A stretch of DNA of 64,000 bases from Mesorhizobium loti CJ3sym (GCF_000472785.1 NZ_AXAL01000022.1:74810-138809); one strand, 5' to 3'. Shown: positions 53,041 to 62,337, numbered from the stretch's first letter. The notes: generated by a model not told the origin, from the sequence alone. Program-made: numbers and translations.

Positions 53041-53795
53041 GTTCGCTATCCAGCCTGGCGCGCATCGCCTTGTCGCTTGGTCTTCCCTCAGGCCTGCTCG
53101 ATCGCGGGCCGTCGCTGCGCGGCACGAAATTCCTGGCCAAGGCGGCGCTGAAAGCGCGCTTCGGTGGATCAGGGCAGCCGTTCCAGATGGTCAATGTCGG
53201 CGCTTGCGACGGCGCGCTGTTCGACGACGTTACGCCATGGCTGCATACGATCCCCGGTGCCCGCGCCATGCTGGTCGAGCCGATCCCGTACAATCAGAAG
53301 CGGCTGCGCGCCAACTATCCCGACACGGACCGCTTCATCATCGAGCCGGTGGCGGTCACTAAGACCAAGGGCACGATCACCGTCCACACTTTCGACGCCG
53401 CGGCACTCGAGGCCGGCACGCTGCCGATCGAATTCATCGGCTGCTCCTCGGTCACCGACACCAACCTGATGTCGGGCAAGAATGCCTGGGGCGAGGCCGA
53501 CGCCAACTTCAACAAATTCGCGCCGCATCTGAAGGACATCGAAGTGCCGTCGGAAACACTACAGACGCTGCTCGACCGCAACGGCATCAGCCATATAGAT
53601 GCCTTCCTTGTCGATTGCGAAGGCGCCGACTGGATCGTCTTCGAGCAGCTTGATCTGAAGCGGTACCGTCCGGGCATGATCAAGGTCGAGGTAGGCGCGC
53701 TGCCGGCCCCGGAGATCGGCCAGGTCGTGGTCAAGCTGAAGACAGCGGGCTATCAGGTAGGCCTCCAGGCGGAGGATGTCTGGGCCTTCGCCTGA
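53037..53795 (+). CDS. FkbM-family methyltransferase
   Basis: This 252-residue SAM-dependent enzyme has MVNVGACDGALFDDVTPWL (SAM loop near residue 50), MLVEPIPYNQKRLRANYPDT (acidic motif II) and the FkbM-type LLDRNGISHIDAFLVDCEGA with DWIVFEQLDL. FkbM proteins O-methylate sugars, polyketides or small molecules. It is the last gene of the 48814-53795 unit. Methylation of a sugar of the envelope glycan is plausible (arabinose residues are often methylated). Confidence 0.85.
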   Translation: MSSLSSLARIALSLGLPSGLLDRGPSLRGTKFLAKAALKARFGGSGQPFQMVNVGACDGALFDDVTPWLHTIPGARAMLVEPIPYNQKRLRANYPDTDRFIIEPVAVTKTKGTITVHTFDAAALEAGTLPIEFIGCSSVTDTNLMSGKNAWGEADANFNKFAPHLKDIEVPSETLQTLLDRNGISHIDAFLVDCEGADWIVFEQLDLKRYRPGMIKVEVGALPAPEIGQVVVKLKTAGYQVGLQAEDVWAFA

Positions 53796-53950
53796 GACTC
53801 TTCCAGCTAAATCGGCATCAGCCAAGGCCAGGGATGTAAAGCATTCTGCCCTGTGGTCGCTCGGCTTTTTACCAATGTCGCAAACAGGCTTCATCAGGCC
53901 TGCCGCTCCGCCCTATAGTCCGCCCGCAAAACGCTTTGGAGTCGCGGGCA

Positions 53951-56512
53951 ATGGCAGAGTTTCCGAAAAAGGCGAAGGTCGTCATCATTGGCCTCGGCGG
54001 TATTGTCGGCGCATCGATCGCCCATCATCTGATCGAACGCGGATGGGATGACATCGTCGGCATCGACAAGTCGGGCATCCCGACCGACATCGGCTCGACC
54101 GCGCACGCTTCCGACTTCTGCTACACGACCAGCCATGATTTCCTGTCCTGCTGGACGACGCTCTATTCCATCGATTTCTACGAGAAGATGGGCCACTACG
54201 CCCGCATCGGCGGCCTCGAAGTCGCACGTGTCGGCGACGACGGCCGCATGGATGAGATCAAGCGCAAGATCGCCTCGGCAAAGGCTTTTGGAACACGCGC
54301 GCGTCTGATCGAACCGGCCGAGATCAAGGAAAAGTTCCCGCTCATCGAACAGGACATGGTGCAGGGCGGCCTGTGGGATCCGGATGCAGGCCTGGTCATC
54401 CCGCGCTCGCAGACCGTTGCCGGCAAGCTGGTCGACCAGGCGGAAGCTTCAGGCAAGCTGAAGCCCTTTGCCAACACGTCGGCCAGGTCGCTCGTCGTCA
54501 AGGACGGCCGGATCACTGGTGTCGTGACCGATCGCGGCACGATCGAGGCCGACTATGTCATCGTCTGCGCCGGCATCTGGGGCCGGCTGATCGCAGAAAT
54601 GGTCGGCGAAGATCTGCCAGTCATGCCGATCGACCATCCGCTGACCTTCTTCGGCCCCTACAACGAGTTCGCCGGCACCGGCAAGGAGATCGGCTGGCCG
54701 CTGCTGCGCGACCAGGGCAATTCGGCCTATATGCGCGATACCGGCGACCCCAAGACCGCCGAAGGCGGGCAGATCGAATGGGGTTATTACGAAGAAAACA
54801 ACCCGCGCCTTTGCCATCCGCGCGACCTCTTGGAAAAGCATGAGGCGCGGCTGTCGCCCTCGCAGCGCGACCTCGACATGGAGCAGATCCTGGCGCCGCT
54901 CGAGCGCGCCATGGAACTGACGCCGATCCTGGGCGAGCTCGGCTACAACGAAAGCCATTCCTTCAACGGCCTCTTGCAGGTGACCGCCGATGGCGGTCCA
55001 TCGATGGGCGAGAGCCAGAAGGTGCGGGGGCTCTGGTATGCCGTCGCCATCTGGGTCAAGGACGGCCCGGGCATGGGCAAGCTGATCGCCGACTGGATGA
55101 CGGACGGGCGCACCGCGATCGATCATCACGCCATCGACTATGCGCGCTTCTATCCGCACCAGACCAAGGAGCAGTTCATCTGGGATCGCTGCACCGAGAC
55201 GGCGATGAAGGTCTATAATCCCGCGGTGCATCCCCGCGAGCCGTTCTCCAAGGGCCGCAACATCAGGCGCTCGCCGTTCTGGGAGCGCGAGAAGGAACTT
55301 GGCGGCTACTTCATGGAACTGGGCGGCTGGGAGCGCGCGCATGGCTACGCCGCCAACGAGCACCTTTTGGAGAAGTACGGCAACCGGGTTCCCGTCCGTG
55401 AGAACGAATGGGACAACCGCCATTTCTGGCGCGTCTCCAATGCCGAGCACCTAGCGATGAGCGAGGATTGCGGCATCGTCAACCTGTCGCATTTCTCGAT
55501 GTATGATATCGAGGGACCTGACCATGTCGCGCTGCTGGAATGGCTGTGCGCGGCCAAGGTCGGCGGCGACAACAACATCGGCAAGGGCATCTACACCCAC
55601 TTCCTCGACGAGGAGGGCATGGTGCGCGCCGACTTTACCGTCATCCGCATGGCTGATCGCTGCCGCTTGATCGACGGCGCCGACGCCGGCCCGCGCGACT
55701 TCCGCTACATGCAGCGCACCGCGCAGGACAAAGGTTTCGATGTCACCATCACCGATGTGACCGAGAAATACGTGACCATCGGCATCTGGGGCCCAAATGC
55801 TCGCACGACCTTGCAGAAGGTGGTCGAAAATCCGGACAGCCTGTCGCTTGAGAACTTCCCGTTCGCGGCGATCAAGCCGGTCAGGATCGGCGGCAAGGAC
55901 GTCACCGCTTTCCGCATCTCCTATGTCGGCGAACAGGGCTGGGAACTGCATATGCGCTATGAGGACGGGCTCGCCGTCTGGGATGCGCTGCGCTCGACCG
56001 GCGTGATGCCGTTCGGCGTCGAGACCTATGCCAACACGCGCCGCATGGAAAAGAGCCTGCGGCTGCAGAACGCTGACCTTTTGACCGAGTACAATCTACT
56101 GGAAGCCGATCTGGCGCGTCCGAAGGTCAAGGAGAATGATTTCTGCGGCAAGGCAAAGCATACGGAATACCGTGCCCGCGAGCACCAGCCGGCGACGTTG
56201 TGCACGCTGGTGATGACCGAAAACACCGATTCCAAGGGTGTGGCGCGTTATCCCGTTGGCATCATGCCGGTGCTGGATCCGGCCACCGGCGAGACGCTGG
56301 TCGACGAACTCGGCCGCCGATCCTTCACCACCTCGGTCGCCTATGGCCCGACCATCGGCAAGAACATCGCGCTTGCCTATCTGCCGCACTCCTATGCGCA
56401 GGAAGGCCGCAAGCTCAATGTCGAGTATTTCGGCGAGACCTATCCGGTCGAAGTCGCCGGCGTCGGCTACAAGCCGCTCTACGACCCGGAGAACCTCAAA
56501 CCGCGCAGCTGA
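53951..56512 (+). CDS. FAD-dependent oxidoreductase with GcvT domain, diverged third paralogue
   Basis: This 853-residue protein has the same DAO plus GcvT layout as the other two but is clearly different. The FAD motif is VVIIGLGGIVGASIAHHLIE. Where the others have STWHAAG it has STAHASDF (His52), so covalent FAD may still form. GcvT domain (about 460-850): CGIVNLSHFSMYDIEGPDHV, SYVGEQGWELHMRYED. It stands alone: 155 bp after FkbM and with a strong terminator at 56541. Substrate is likely another N- or O-methyl compound with folate as acceptor. The start at ATG 53951 follows GCGGGCA; a longer frame to 53936 is not needed. Confidence 0.85.
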   Translation: MAEFPKKAKVVIIGLGGIVGASIAHHLIERGWDDIVGIDKSGIPTDIGSTAHASDFCYTTSHDFLSCWTTLYSIDFYEKMGHYARIGGLEVARVGDDGRMDEIKRKIASAKAFGTRARLIEPAEIKEKFPLIEQDMVQGGLWDPDAGLVIPRSQTVAGKLVDQAEASGKLKPFANTSARSLVVKDGRITGVVTDRGTIEADYVIVCAGIWGRLIAEMVGEDLPVMPIDHPLTFFGPYNEFAGTGKEIGWPLLRDQGNSAYMRDTGDPKTAEGGQIEWGYYEENNPRLCHPRDLLEKHEARLSPSQRDLDMEQILAPLERAMELTPILGELGYNESHSFNGLLQVTADGGPSMGESQKVRGLWYAVAIWVKDGPGMGKLIADWMTDGRTAIDHHAIDYARFYPHQTKEQFIWDRCTETAMKVYNPAVHPREPFSKGRNIRRSPFWEREKELGGYFMELGGWERAHGYAANEHLLEKYGNRVPVRENEWDNRHFWRVSNAEHLAMSEDCGIVNLSHFSMYDIEGPDHVALLEWLCAAKVGGDNNIGKGIYTHFLDEEGMVRADFTVIRMADRCRLIDGADAGPRDFRYMQRTAQDKGFDVTITDVTEKYVTIGIWGPNARTTLQKVVENPDSLSLENFPFAAIKPVRIGGKDVTAFRISYVGEQGWELHMRYEDGLAVWDALRSTGVMPFGVETYANTRRMEKSLRLQNADLLTEYNLLEADLARPKVKENDFCGKAKHTEYRAREHQPATLCTLVMTENTDSKGVARYPVGIMPVLDPATGETLVDELGRRSFTTSVAYGPTIGKNIALAYLPHSYAQEGRKLNVEYFGETYPVEVAGVGYKPLYDPENLKPRS

Positions 56513-56540
56513 TCGCCCGGTGGCGCAACGGACTGATCGC

Positions 56541-56567
56541 AAAAGCCTGGCTTCGAGCCGGGCTTTT
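56541..56567 (+). terminator. Intrinsic terminator after the third FAD/GcvT gene
   Basis: AAAAGCCTGGCT-TCG-AGCCGGGCTTTT forms a 12-bp stem with one G-U type pair, followed by GTCTTTTT. It lies 28 nt after the stop codon and separates the gene from the vWA-type gene at 56606. Confidence 0.92.
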
Positions 56568-56605
56568 GTCTTTTTAACCGGGCGGTTTTCGCTTACCCTT
56601 GCGTC

Positions 56606-57445
56606 ATGTCTGCTTTCCCGTGTGCAAGACATCTCCTTTCCGGCTGTGCCGCGCTGGTGCTGATGCTTTGGCTGGCGCCGGGATCCCGCGCGGACGAGCC
56701 GGTCGATGTCGAGCTGGTGCTGGCGGTCGACGTTTCGCTGTCGATGTCGGCGGACGAGCTCGAGATCCAGCGCCACGGCTACGCGGCAGCACTGACGCAT
56801 GACAATGTGCTGCAGGCGATCGCCGATGGCGCCTATGGCAAGATCGCCGTCACTTATGTCGAATGGGCCGGCACCACTTGGCAGAAGGTCATCGTGCCGT
56901 GGACGGTGATTGCCAGCCGGGCCGATGCGGAAAAAGTGGTGGCGCAGCTCGATGCCCATCCTCCCGACAGCGCGCGGCGCACGTCGATCTCCGGGGCGAT
57001 GGAGTTCGGTGCCGATCTGTTCGCCGAAAGCGGCTACCAGGGGACCAAGCGCGTCATCGATATTTCAGGCGACGGCCCCAACAATCAGGGCCCGCCGGTC
57101 AATTTCACCCGCGATAGCGTGGTCAGGCAAGGCATCATCATCAACGGCCTGCCGCTGATGACCCGAGGCGGGTTTTCGGGCGTCTACGACGTCAACAATC
57201 TCGACCGCTACTACAGCGATTGCGTCATCGGCGGCCCCGGAGCCTTCATGATCCCGGTCAACGACTGGACGCAATTTCCCGAAGCCATACGCCGCAAGCT
57301 GGTGCTGGAGCTCGCCGGACCGGCGTCGCCGCAATGGGCGGCGGAGGAGGCGGATCATCCACCAGTGGTGCTGGCTCAGGACAAGCCCGCCAGCGACTGT
57401 CAGATCGGCGAGAAGATGTGGCGCAACCGCAGTGGGAGCCGCTAG
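56606..57445 (+). CDS. DUF1194 protein with vWA-like domain
   Basis: This 279-residue exported protein has a signal peptide (HLLSGCAALVLMLWLAPGSR, cleavage near ADE). The mature part shows VELVLAVDVSLSMSADELEI, where DVSLS is the metal-ion site motif DxSxS of von Willebrand A domains. ARRTSISGAMEFGADLF has the conserved Thr-Ser site, and RVIDISGDGPNNQG has the third Asp. It is a DUF1194 protein, common in rhizobia, whose role is unknown; a periplasmic binding or assembly factor is possible. No transporter or chaperone partner is next to it. Confidence 0.85.
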   Translation: MSAFPCARHLLSGCAALVLMLWLAPGSRADEPVDVELVLAVDVSLSMSADELEIQRHGYAAALTHDNVLQAIADGAYGKIAVTYVEWAGTTWQKVIVPWTVIASRADAEKVVAQLDAHPPDSARRTSISGAMEFGADLFAESGYQGTKRVIDISGDGPNNQGPPVNFTRDSVVRQGIIINGLPLMTRGGFSGVYDVNNLDRYYSDCVIGGPGAFMIPVNDWTQFPEAIRRKLVLELAGPASPQWAAEEADHPPVVLAQDKPASDCQIGEKMWRNRSGSR

Positions 57446-57532
57446 CGCTTCTTCGGACCGGAGCATTGGCAAATTGGCTGGATCGCGCTATCCAGCCGAT
57501 GGGGGCCGCGGTCCAAACCGAGGAAACATCAG

Positions 57533-57874
57533 ATGAAACGCCTTGCCATCCTGACGGCTGTCGCGTCCGTGCTTTTTGCCGACGGCGCCAGCGCCCAATA
57601 CAACGACCAGCCCGCCTGCGTCATGTTCGAGCACGTGAATTTTCGCGGGCGGTCGATCGAGATGCAGGCCGACGATTCGGTCAGTTTTCGCGGCGGCCAG
57701 TTCTGGAATGACCGCGTGTCGTCGGTCTTCGTTCGCCGCGGCTGCAGCCTCGTTGCCTATGAGGATACGCGAATGGGCGGCCGTTCGATCGAAATCAGGC
57801 GCAGGGCCCGTGAGCTCGGAGGCGACTGGAACGACCGCATCTCATCCGCCGAGTGCGTCTGCGACGGATACTAG
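57533..57874 (+). CDS. Secreted beta/gamma-crystallin-like (or I36 inhibitor-like) protein
   Basis: This 113-residue protein has a signal peptide (MKRLAILTAVASVLFADGAS, cleavage near ASAQ) and one two-motif Greek-key domain. Each half has the fold pattern CVMFEHVNFRGRSIEMQADD / SLVAYEDTRMGGRSIEIRRR and ends in WNDRVSSV / WNDRISSA. The WNDRxSS segments match the (N/D)(N/D)xx(S/T)S calcium-binding signature of beta/gamma-crystallins. Four Cys (C26-region, CSL, CVC) may form disulfides. It may bind Ca2+ in the envelope or outside. Peptidase inhibitor I36 has the same fold. Confidence 0.7.
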   Translation: MKRLAILTAVASVLFADGASAQYNDQPACVMFEHVNFRGRSIEMQADDSVSFRGGQFWNDRVSSVFVRRGCSLVAYEDTRMGGRSIEIRRRARELGGDWNDRISSAECVCDGY

Positions 57875-57895
57875 TCCCTGGCAGGCCGGGGCTAT

Positions 57896-58738
57896 TCACC
57901 CCAGCCGGATCATTTTTTCGAAGCCGCTGGCCATGCCTGCGGGCGACGCGACTTCGCCCGCCGATCTGGGGACCCTTCCCGGCGTCTTGTTGGCGTCCAT
58001 CAGGTAGGATTTGCCGTCGTGAACCGCAAAATCGAACTTGCCATAGTCAAACCCCAACGCCTCGCGGCGACGGCGCAGGTCTTCAGGGACGGCACAAGGC
58101 TCGCTGCGGAACACGCCGGGGCCTTTGACCATGGAACCGCGTGAAACAAAACGGCCGCAGAAATCATAGCCGCCACAAAAGACCCAAAAGCGCAGGGCGA
58201 AGCCATCTTCCACGACTTCGGGCAGGAACCGTTCGACAAGGAAGTCCGGATCCGCGAAGAAATCCGCAGGCACATCCGACGCCCGGTCGAACAGCTGGTA
58301 GTCCCTCATGGCTCTTGCGGCGGGAAAGGGCGCCGGCTTGCCTGCGCGCCGGGCCCGGCGATTAAGACGCTCTTCCGGCACGCCTCCGCTGTTCAGGACA
58401 GGTTTGACGATGACCGGTCCCGTCCAGCCGTCACCAGGCACGACCCTTGCCTGACTGATCCGTCCCTTCGAGATATCGGACACAGCAAGATTGAGGCATA
58501 GCGGAAAGCTGCGTCCATATTCGACATAGGCTGGGTCGATGTACGTGGCGTCGACGTGAAGGACCGCGACATCTCCCTTTATCCTGTTCGATGGTCCCTG
58601 CGCGACCGTCCACGAGTGGCCGCGCATGCGCAGGTTTTCGAGAATGGAGTGGATCATATAGCCGCTGTCGGATCGCCGAAAAAACTTTCGCTCGATCAGT
58701 CGATCGTACTCGTGCGTGATCACCACGATGTGCGCCAT
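57896..58738 (-). CDS. ATP-grasp-like protein
   Basis: This protein of about 280 residues (Met at 58738; Met at 58753 is also possible) carries ATP-grasp features: VIVKPVLNSGGVPEERLNRR (P-loop-like), FLVERFLPEVVEDGFALRFW (hinge and base contact) and the metal site SYLMDANKTPGRVPRS near the C-terminus. The N-terminal part is HIVVITHEYDRLIERKFFRR. Relatives ligate amino acids or act in peptide natural products (for example RimK-like). It is divergent from a methyltransferase gene (90-bp spacer), suggesting one function. No precursor peptide gene was found next to it. Confidence 0.65.
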   Translation of the reverse strand: MAHIVVITHEYDRLIERKFFRRSDSGYMIHSILENLRMRGHSWTVAQGPSNRIKGDVAVLHVDATYIDPAYVEYGRSFPLCLNLAVSDISKGRISQARVVPGDGWTGPVIVKPVLNSGGVPEERLNRRARRAGKPAPFPAARAMRDYQLFDRASDVPADFFADPDFLVERFLPEVVEDGFALRFWVFCGGYDFCGRFVSRGSMVKGPGVFRSEPCAVPEDLRRRREALGFDYGKFDFAVHDGKSYLMDANKTPGRVPRSAGEVASPAGMASGFEKMIRLG

Positions 58739-58828
58739 TCGGCCCCCGGCCATCTTTCACTTCATCAAGTGATAATATACTGGAATCCGCCGGGGCAAGT
58801 GCGTGGCACGACGAAGGGGCGAGGGGGC

Positions 58829-59623
58829 ATGTCCGACCTGTGGGCCAATCTGTTTCGTACATGGGATCTCATAAAAGCGCCTCTGCGGCCGCCCGCCGAT
58901 GTCGTGGAGGTGTTGAAGCGCCTGATCGATACGGACAGCGCCGAGATGGCCCTGCTCGGCGTCACGCCGGAATTGGCAAGGCTCGGCAAGTCGCTGGTGG
59001 CGATAGACGCCAACCCGCATATGATCGGCGCGTTGTGGATCGGCGATAGCGCGACCCGCAAGGCGGTTCTGGGAAACTGGCTCGATCTTCCATTGCCGGA
59101 CAAGAGCATCGACGCAATTGTCGGCGATGGATGCCTTTCGGCCGTGACGAGCGAGGCTCAGCGGCTTCGGTGCCTGGAGGAGATGGCCAGGGTGCTGAGA
59201 CCGGGCGGTCGCGCGTGCATCAGGCTTTTTGCGCGCCCGGCCAAGACCGAGCCGCTCGATGCGATAAGGGCCGATGCGCTGGGCGGCAGGATCAAGGCAC
59301 TCGCCGAGATCGTCCTACGGACCGCTTTGTCGCTTCCTGCCGCAGCGCCTGACTATGGGTTGAAGATGTCCACCGTTCTGGACGCCATCAACGAGATGTT
59401 CTGTGACCGGAAGGAATTGATGGCGGCAGGCGGATGGGCGCCGGATGCCTTCGCCTTCATCGACCTCTATCAGGGGTCCGATACGATATGCTGCTGGCTG
59501 AACGAGGCGATCCACGTGGCGGAGGCTGCACGTTACTTCGCCGATGTCCGTCTCGTGCCAAGCGGTACTTACCCGGTCGCCGATCGCTGTCCGATCCTTC
59601 TGCTTGGCTCGCCGCACCGATAG
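58829..59623 (+). CDS. Class I SAM-dependent methyltransferase
   Basis: This protein of 264 residues starts at an ATG after GAGGGGG. The SAM domain is atypical: in place of LDLGCGTG it has AEMALLGVTPELARLGKSLV, then AIDANPHMIGALWIGDSATR, WLDLPLPDKSIDAIVGDGCL (the DLPFPDxSFD motif) and CLEEMARVLRPGGRACIRLF. A helical C-terminal part follows. The alternative first motif recurs, from memory, in a group of peptide or small-molecule methyltransferases. It is divergent from the ATP-grasp gene. Substrate unknown. Confidence 0.75.
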   Translation: MSDLWANLFRTWDLIKAPLRPPADVVEVLKRLIDTDSAEMALLGVTPELARLGKSLVAIDANPHMIGALWIGDSATRKAVLGNWLDLPLPDKSIDAIVGDGCLSAVTSEAQRLRCLEEMARVLRPGGRACIRLFARPAKTEPLDAIRADALGGRIKALAEIVLRTALSLPAAAPDYGLKMSTVLDAINEMFCDRKELMAAGGWAPDAFAFIDLYQGSDTICCWLNEAIHVAEAARYFADVRLVPSGTYPVADRCPILLLGSPHR

Positions 59624-59728
59624 CGAAAGTCTCGCACGGGTTCTTGGAATGAAACACGTTCCTGTTGATTGACAAGCCGATTGGCGTCTGTGAACAATTT
59701 CCCCAGAGAAAACAAAAGGGGAACTCAC

Positions 59729-60679
59729 ATGAACAGGATCACCGTCTTCGCCACAACTTTAGCGCTTGCCGCCGGTCTGTCCGCGCCGGTGATGGCCGCC
59801 ACATCGGTCACCATCGGCATCAGCGGCTGGACCGGCTTCGCGCCGCTGACGCTTGCCAAGCAGGCAGGCCTCTTCGAGAAGCATGGGCTCGACGTGACCT
59901 TGAAGAAGGTGCCGCAGGCCAGCCGTCCTCTGGCCATCGCCAGCGGCGACCTGCAATGCGCCGCCACCACGGTCGAAACCTGGCTGGTGTGGAACGCCAG
60001 CGGCGTCACCACCAAGCAGATCTTCCAACTCGACAAATCTTATGGCGCCGATGGCATCGTGGCGCGCAACGACATCAAGACCGTAGCCGATCTCAAGGGC
60101 AAGAATGTCGCGTCCTCGGCACCGGGCACGTCGCCATACTTCATGCTGGCCTGGGTGCTGAACAAGGCCGGCATGTCGACGAAGGATGTGACCGTCGTCA
60201 ACCTTGAGCCGGACGCGGCGGCGCAGGCCTTCCTTGCCGGGCAGAACGATGCAGCGGTCACCTATGAACCATTCATTTCGGCGGTGCGCGACAAGTCCGA
60301 TCAGGGGCACATCCTGGCGACCACGCTCGACTACCCGATGGTGCTCGACACGGTCGGCTGCACGCCTGAATTCCTCAAGGCCAACCCCGATGCGGCCAAG
60401 GCACTGGCCGACAGCTATTTCGAGGCGCTTGAGCTGATCAAGAGCGACCCGCAAAAATCCTATGAGATCATGGGCGCCGACGTGAAGCAGTCGGCCAAGG
60501 AATTCGAGGATTCTGCCAAGTACCTGAAATGGGCTGACAAGGCCGATAACAAGCAGTTCTTCACCAAGGAATTCCAGGATTTCTCCAAGACCGCCGGCGA
60601 TCTGCTGCTGCAGATGGGGCTGATCAAGGAAGCGCCCGATGTCACCACGCTGGCCGACACCAGCGCTGTGGCGAACTGA
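59729..60679 (+). CDS. ABC transporter substrate-binding protein (NitT/TauT type)
   Basis: This 316-residue periplasmic protein has a signal peptide (MNRITVFATTLALAAGLSAP, cleavage near VMA/A) and the SsuA/TauA-like fold start SVTIGISGWTGFAPLTLAKQ, AGLFEKHGLDVTLKKVPQAS, DLKGKNVASSAPGTSPYFML, AFLAGQNDAAVTYEPFI. The ATG follows AAGGGGA. It is the first gene of a three-gene importer and the GbdR/GlxA-type gene converges with its end. Ligands of the group include taurine, sulfonates, nitrate and some C1 amines; the sequence does not decide. Confidence 0.85.
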   Translation: MNRITVFATTLALAAGLSAPVMAATSVTIGISGWTGFAPLTLAKQAGLFEKHGLDVTLKKVPQASRPLAIASGDLQCAATTVETWLVWNASGVTTKQIFQLDKSYGADGIVARNDIKTVADLKGKNVASSAPGTSPYFMLAWVLNKAGMSTKDVTVVNLEPDAAAQAFLAGQNDAAVTYEPFISAVRDKSDQGHILATTLDYPMVLDTVGCTPEFLKANPDAAKALADSYFEALELIKSDPQKSYEIMGADVKQSAKEFEDSAKYLKWADKADNKQFFTKEFQDFSKTAGDLLLQMGLIKEAPDVTTLADTSAVAN

Positions 60680-60769
60680 TAGCCTCACCTTTGCCCATCA
60701 GGCGGCGGCGCCTGGCGCCGCCGCCTTCTCCTGGACGAATGACAATTTGAAGATGGGGACGATGTGAAG

Positions 60770-61543
60770 ATGCGGCCCTTGCATCCAGTCTCGCCGGGCC
60801 TGCGAACCGTGCTCGGCATTTCGTTTTTCGTGCTGTTCATTGCGTTCTGGGCCTGGATCACGCTTGGCGGCCATGTCAACCGCATCTTCCTCGCTGATCC
60901 GCTGTCGATGCTGCGGGACGGCTGGCGGCTGCTGGTCGAGGACCGTTTCTGGCTCGACATACTCATAACCATCTGGCGCGTCTTCGGCGGCTTTGTGCTG
61001 GCCTCCGTCGTCGCCGTGCCGATCGGCATCGCGATGGGCGCCTGGAAGCCGGTGGAGGCGTTCCTGGAGCCCTTCGTCTCCTTCGCCCGCTATCTGCCGG
61101 CCTCGGCCTTCATTCCGCTGCTTATCCTGTGGGCCGGCATCGGCGAGCTGGAAAAGCTGCTGGTCATCTTCGTCGGCTCGGTGTTCCAGATCATCCTGAT
61201 CGTCGCCGTCAAGGTCGGCTCCACGCGACGCGATCTGGTCGAGGCGGCCTACACGCTGGGCTCCACCAACAATGGCATCGTTCGCCGGGTGATCATGCCG
61301 GCCAATGCGCCGGAGATCGCCGAGACGCTGCGCCTCGTGCTCGGCTGGGCCTGGACCTATGTCATCGTCGCCGAGCTGATCGGTTCGTCCTCGGGCATCG
61401 GCTACATGATCATCAACAGCCAGTCGCGGCTGGCGACCGGACAGATCATCTTCGGCATCATCGTCATCGGCCTGATCGGGCTGTTGTCCGACTTCGCCTT
61501 CAAGGCGTTCAACCGCTGGCTCTTTCCGTGGAGCCTGGCATGA
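60770..61543 (+). CDS. ABC transporter permease (NitT/TauT type)
   Basis: This 257-residue permease has about six helices: VLGISFFVLFIAFWAWITLG, LLVIFVGSVFQIILIVAVKV, FGIIVIGLIGLLSDFAFKAF. The ATPase-contact EAA loop is in VEAAYTLGSTNNGIVRRVIM, and the GWAWTYVIVAELIGSSSGIG motif is typical of SsuC/TauC. A GTG two codons earlier (60764) is possible after GGGGAC. It overlaps the ATPase gene (ATGA). Confidence 0.9.
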   Translation: MRPLHPVSPGLRTVLGISFFVLFIAFWAWITLGGHVNRIFLADPLSMLRDGWRLLVEDRFWLDILITIWRVFGGFVLASVVAVPIGIAMGAWKPVEAFLEPFVSFARYLPASAFIPLLILWAGIGELEKLLVIFVGSVFQIILIVAVKVGSTRRDLVEAAYTLGSTNNGIVRRVIMPANAPEIAETLRLVLGWAWTYVIVAELIGSSSGIGYMIINSQSRLATGQIIFGIIVIGLIGLLSDFAFKAFNRWLFPWSLA

Positions 61544-62337
61544 GCAAGCTTCTCATCGAAGGCGTGTCGCGCACTTTTGCCGGCGTGCGCGGCGGACAGC
61601 CGGTCAAGGCACTGATGCCGGTCGACCTGGCGGTCGCCGCCAATGATTTCATCACCATCCTGGGGCCGTCAGGCTGCGGAAAGTCGACGCTGCTCAGGAT
61701 CGTTGCCGGCCTCGAGGCGCCGAGCGAAGGCCGCGTGCTGCTCGACGGCAAGGCGGTGACGCGGCCGGGGCCGGATCGCGGCATGGTCTTCCAGTCCTAC
61801 ACGCTGTTCCCGTGGCTGACAGTGGCCGAGAATATCGCCTTCGGCCTGCGCGAACGCGGCATGGCGCAAAAAGAGCGGGACGGGATCGTTGCCTCCTATG
61901 TCGACCTCGTTGGGCTGAAGGGGTTCGAGAACCATTGGCCAAAGCAGCTGTCCGGCGGCATGCAGCAGCGCACGGCGATTGCTCGCGCGCTCGCCAACGA
62001 TCCCGAGATCCTGTTGCTGGACGAGCCGTTCGGAGCGCTCGACAACCAGACCCGAGGGCTGATGCAGGAACTGCTGCTCGGCATCTGGGAACGGCGCAAG
62101 AAGACAGTGCTGTTCGTCACCCACGACATCGAGGAGGCGATCTTCATGGCCTCGCGCGTCATCGTGATGACGGCGCGGCCGGGCCGTATCAAGTCGGATG
62201 TCGCCATCGACCTGCCGCATCCGCGCCATTACACGCTGAAGACCAGTCCGGAATTCTCAGGCCTGAAGGCGCGGCTGACCGAGGATATCCGCGTCGAGGC
62301 GATGCGCACGACGCAAGTGCAGCCGGCCGAGGCTTGA
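61540..62337 (+). CDS. ABC transporter ATP-binding protein (NitT/TauT type)
   Basis: This 265-residue ATPase has Walker A GPSGCGKST (about 42-50), the Q-loop MVFQSYTLFPWL, the signature LSGGMQQRTAIARALAND, Walker B ILLLDEPFGALDNQ and the H-loop FVTHDIEEAIFM. It completes the importer begun at 59729. Its stop is 25 nt from the stop of the convergent regulator gene. Confidence 0.93.
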   Translation: MSKLLIEGVSRTFAGVRGGQPVKALMPVDLAVAANDFITILGPSGCGKSTLLRIVAGLEAPSEGRVLLDGKAVTRPGPDRGMVFQSYTLFPWLTVAENIAFGLRERGMAQKERDGIVASYVDLVGLKGFENHWPKQLSGGMQQRTAIARALANDPEILLLDEPFGALDNQTRGLMQELLLGIWERRKKTVLFVTHDIEEAIFMASRVIVMTARPGRIKSDVAIDLPHPRHYTLKTSPEFSGLKARLTEDIRVEAMRTTQVQPAEA

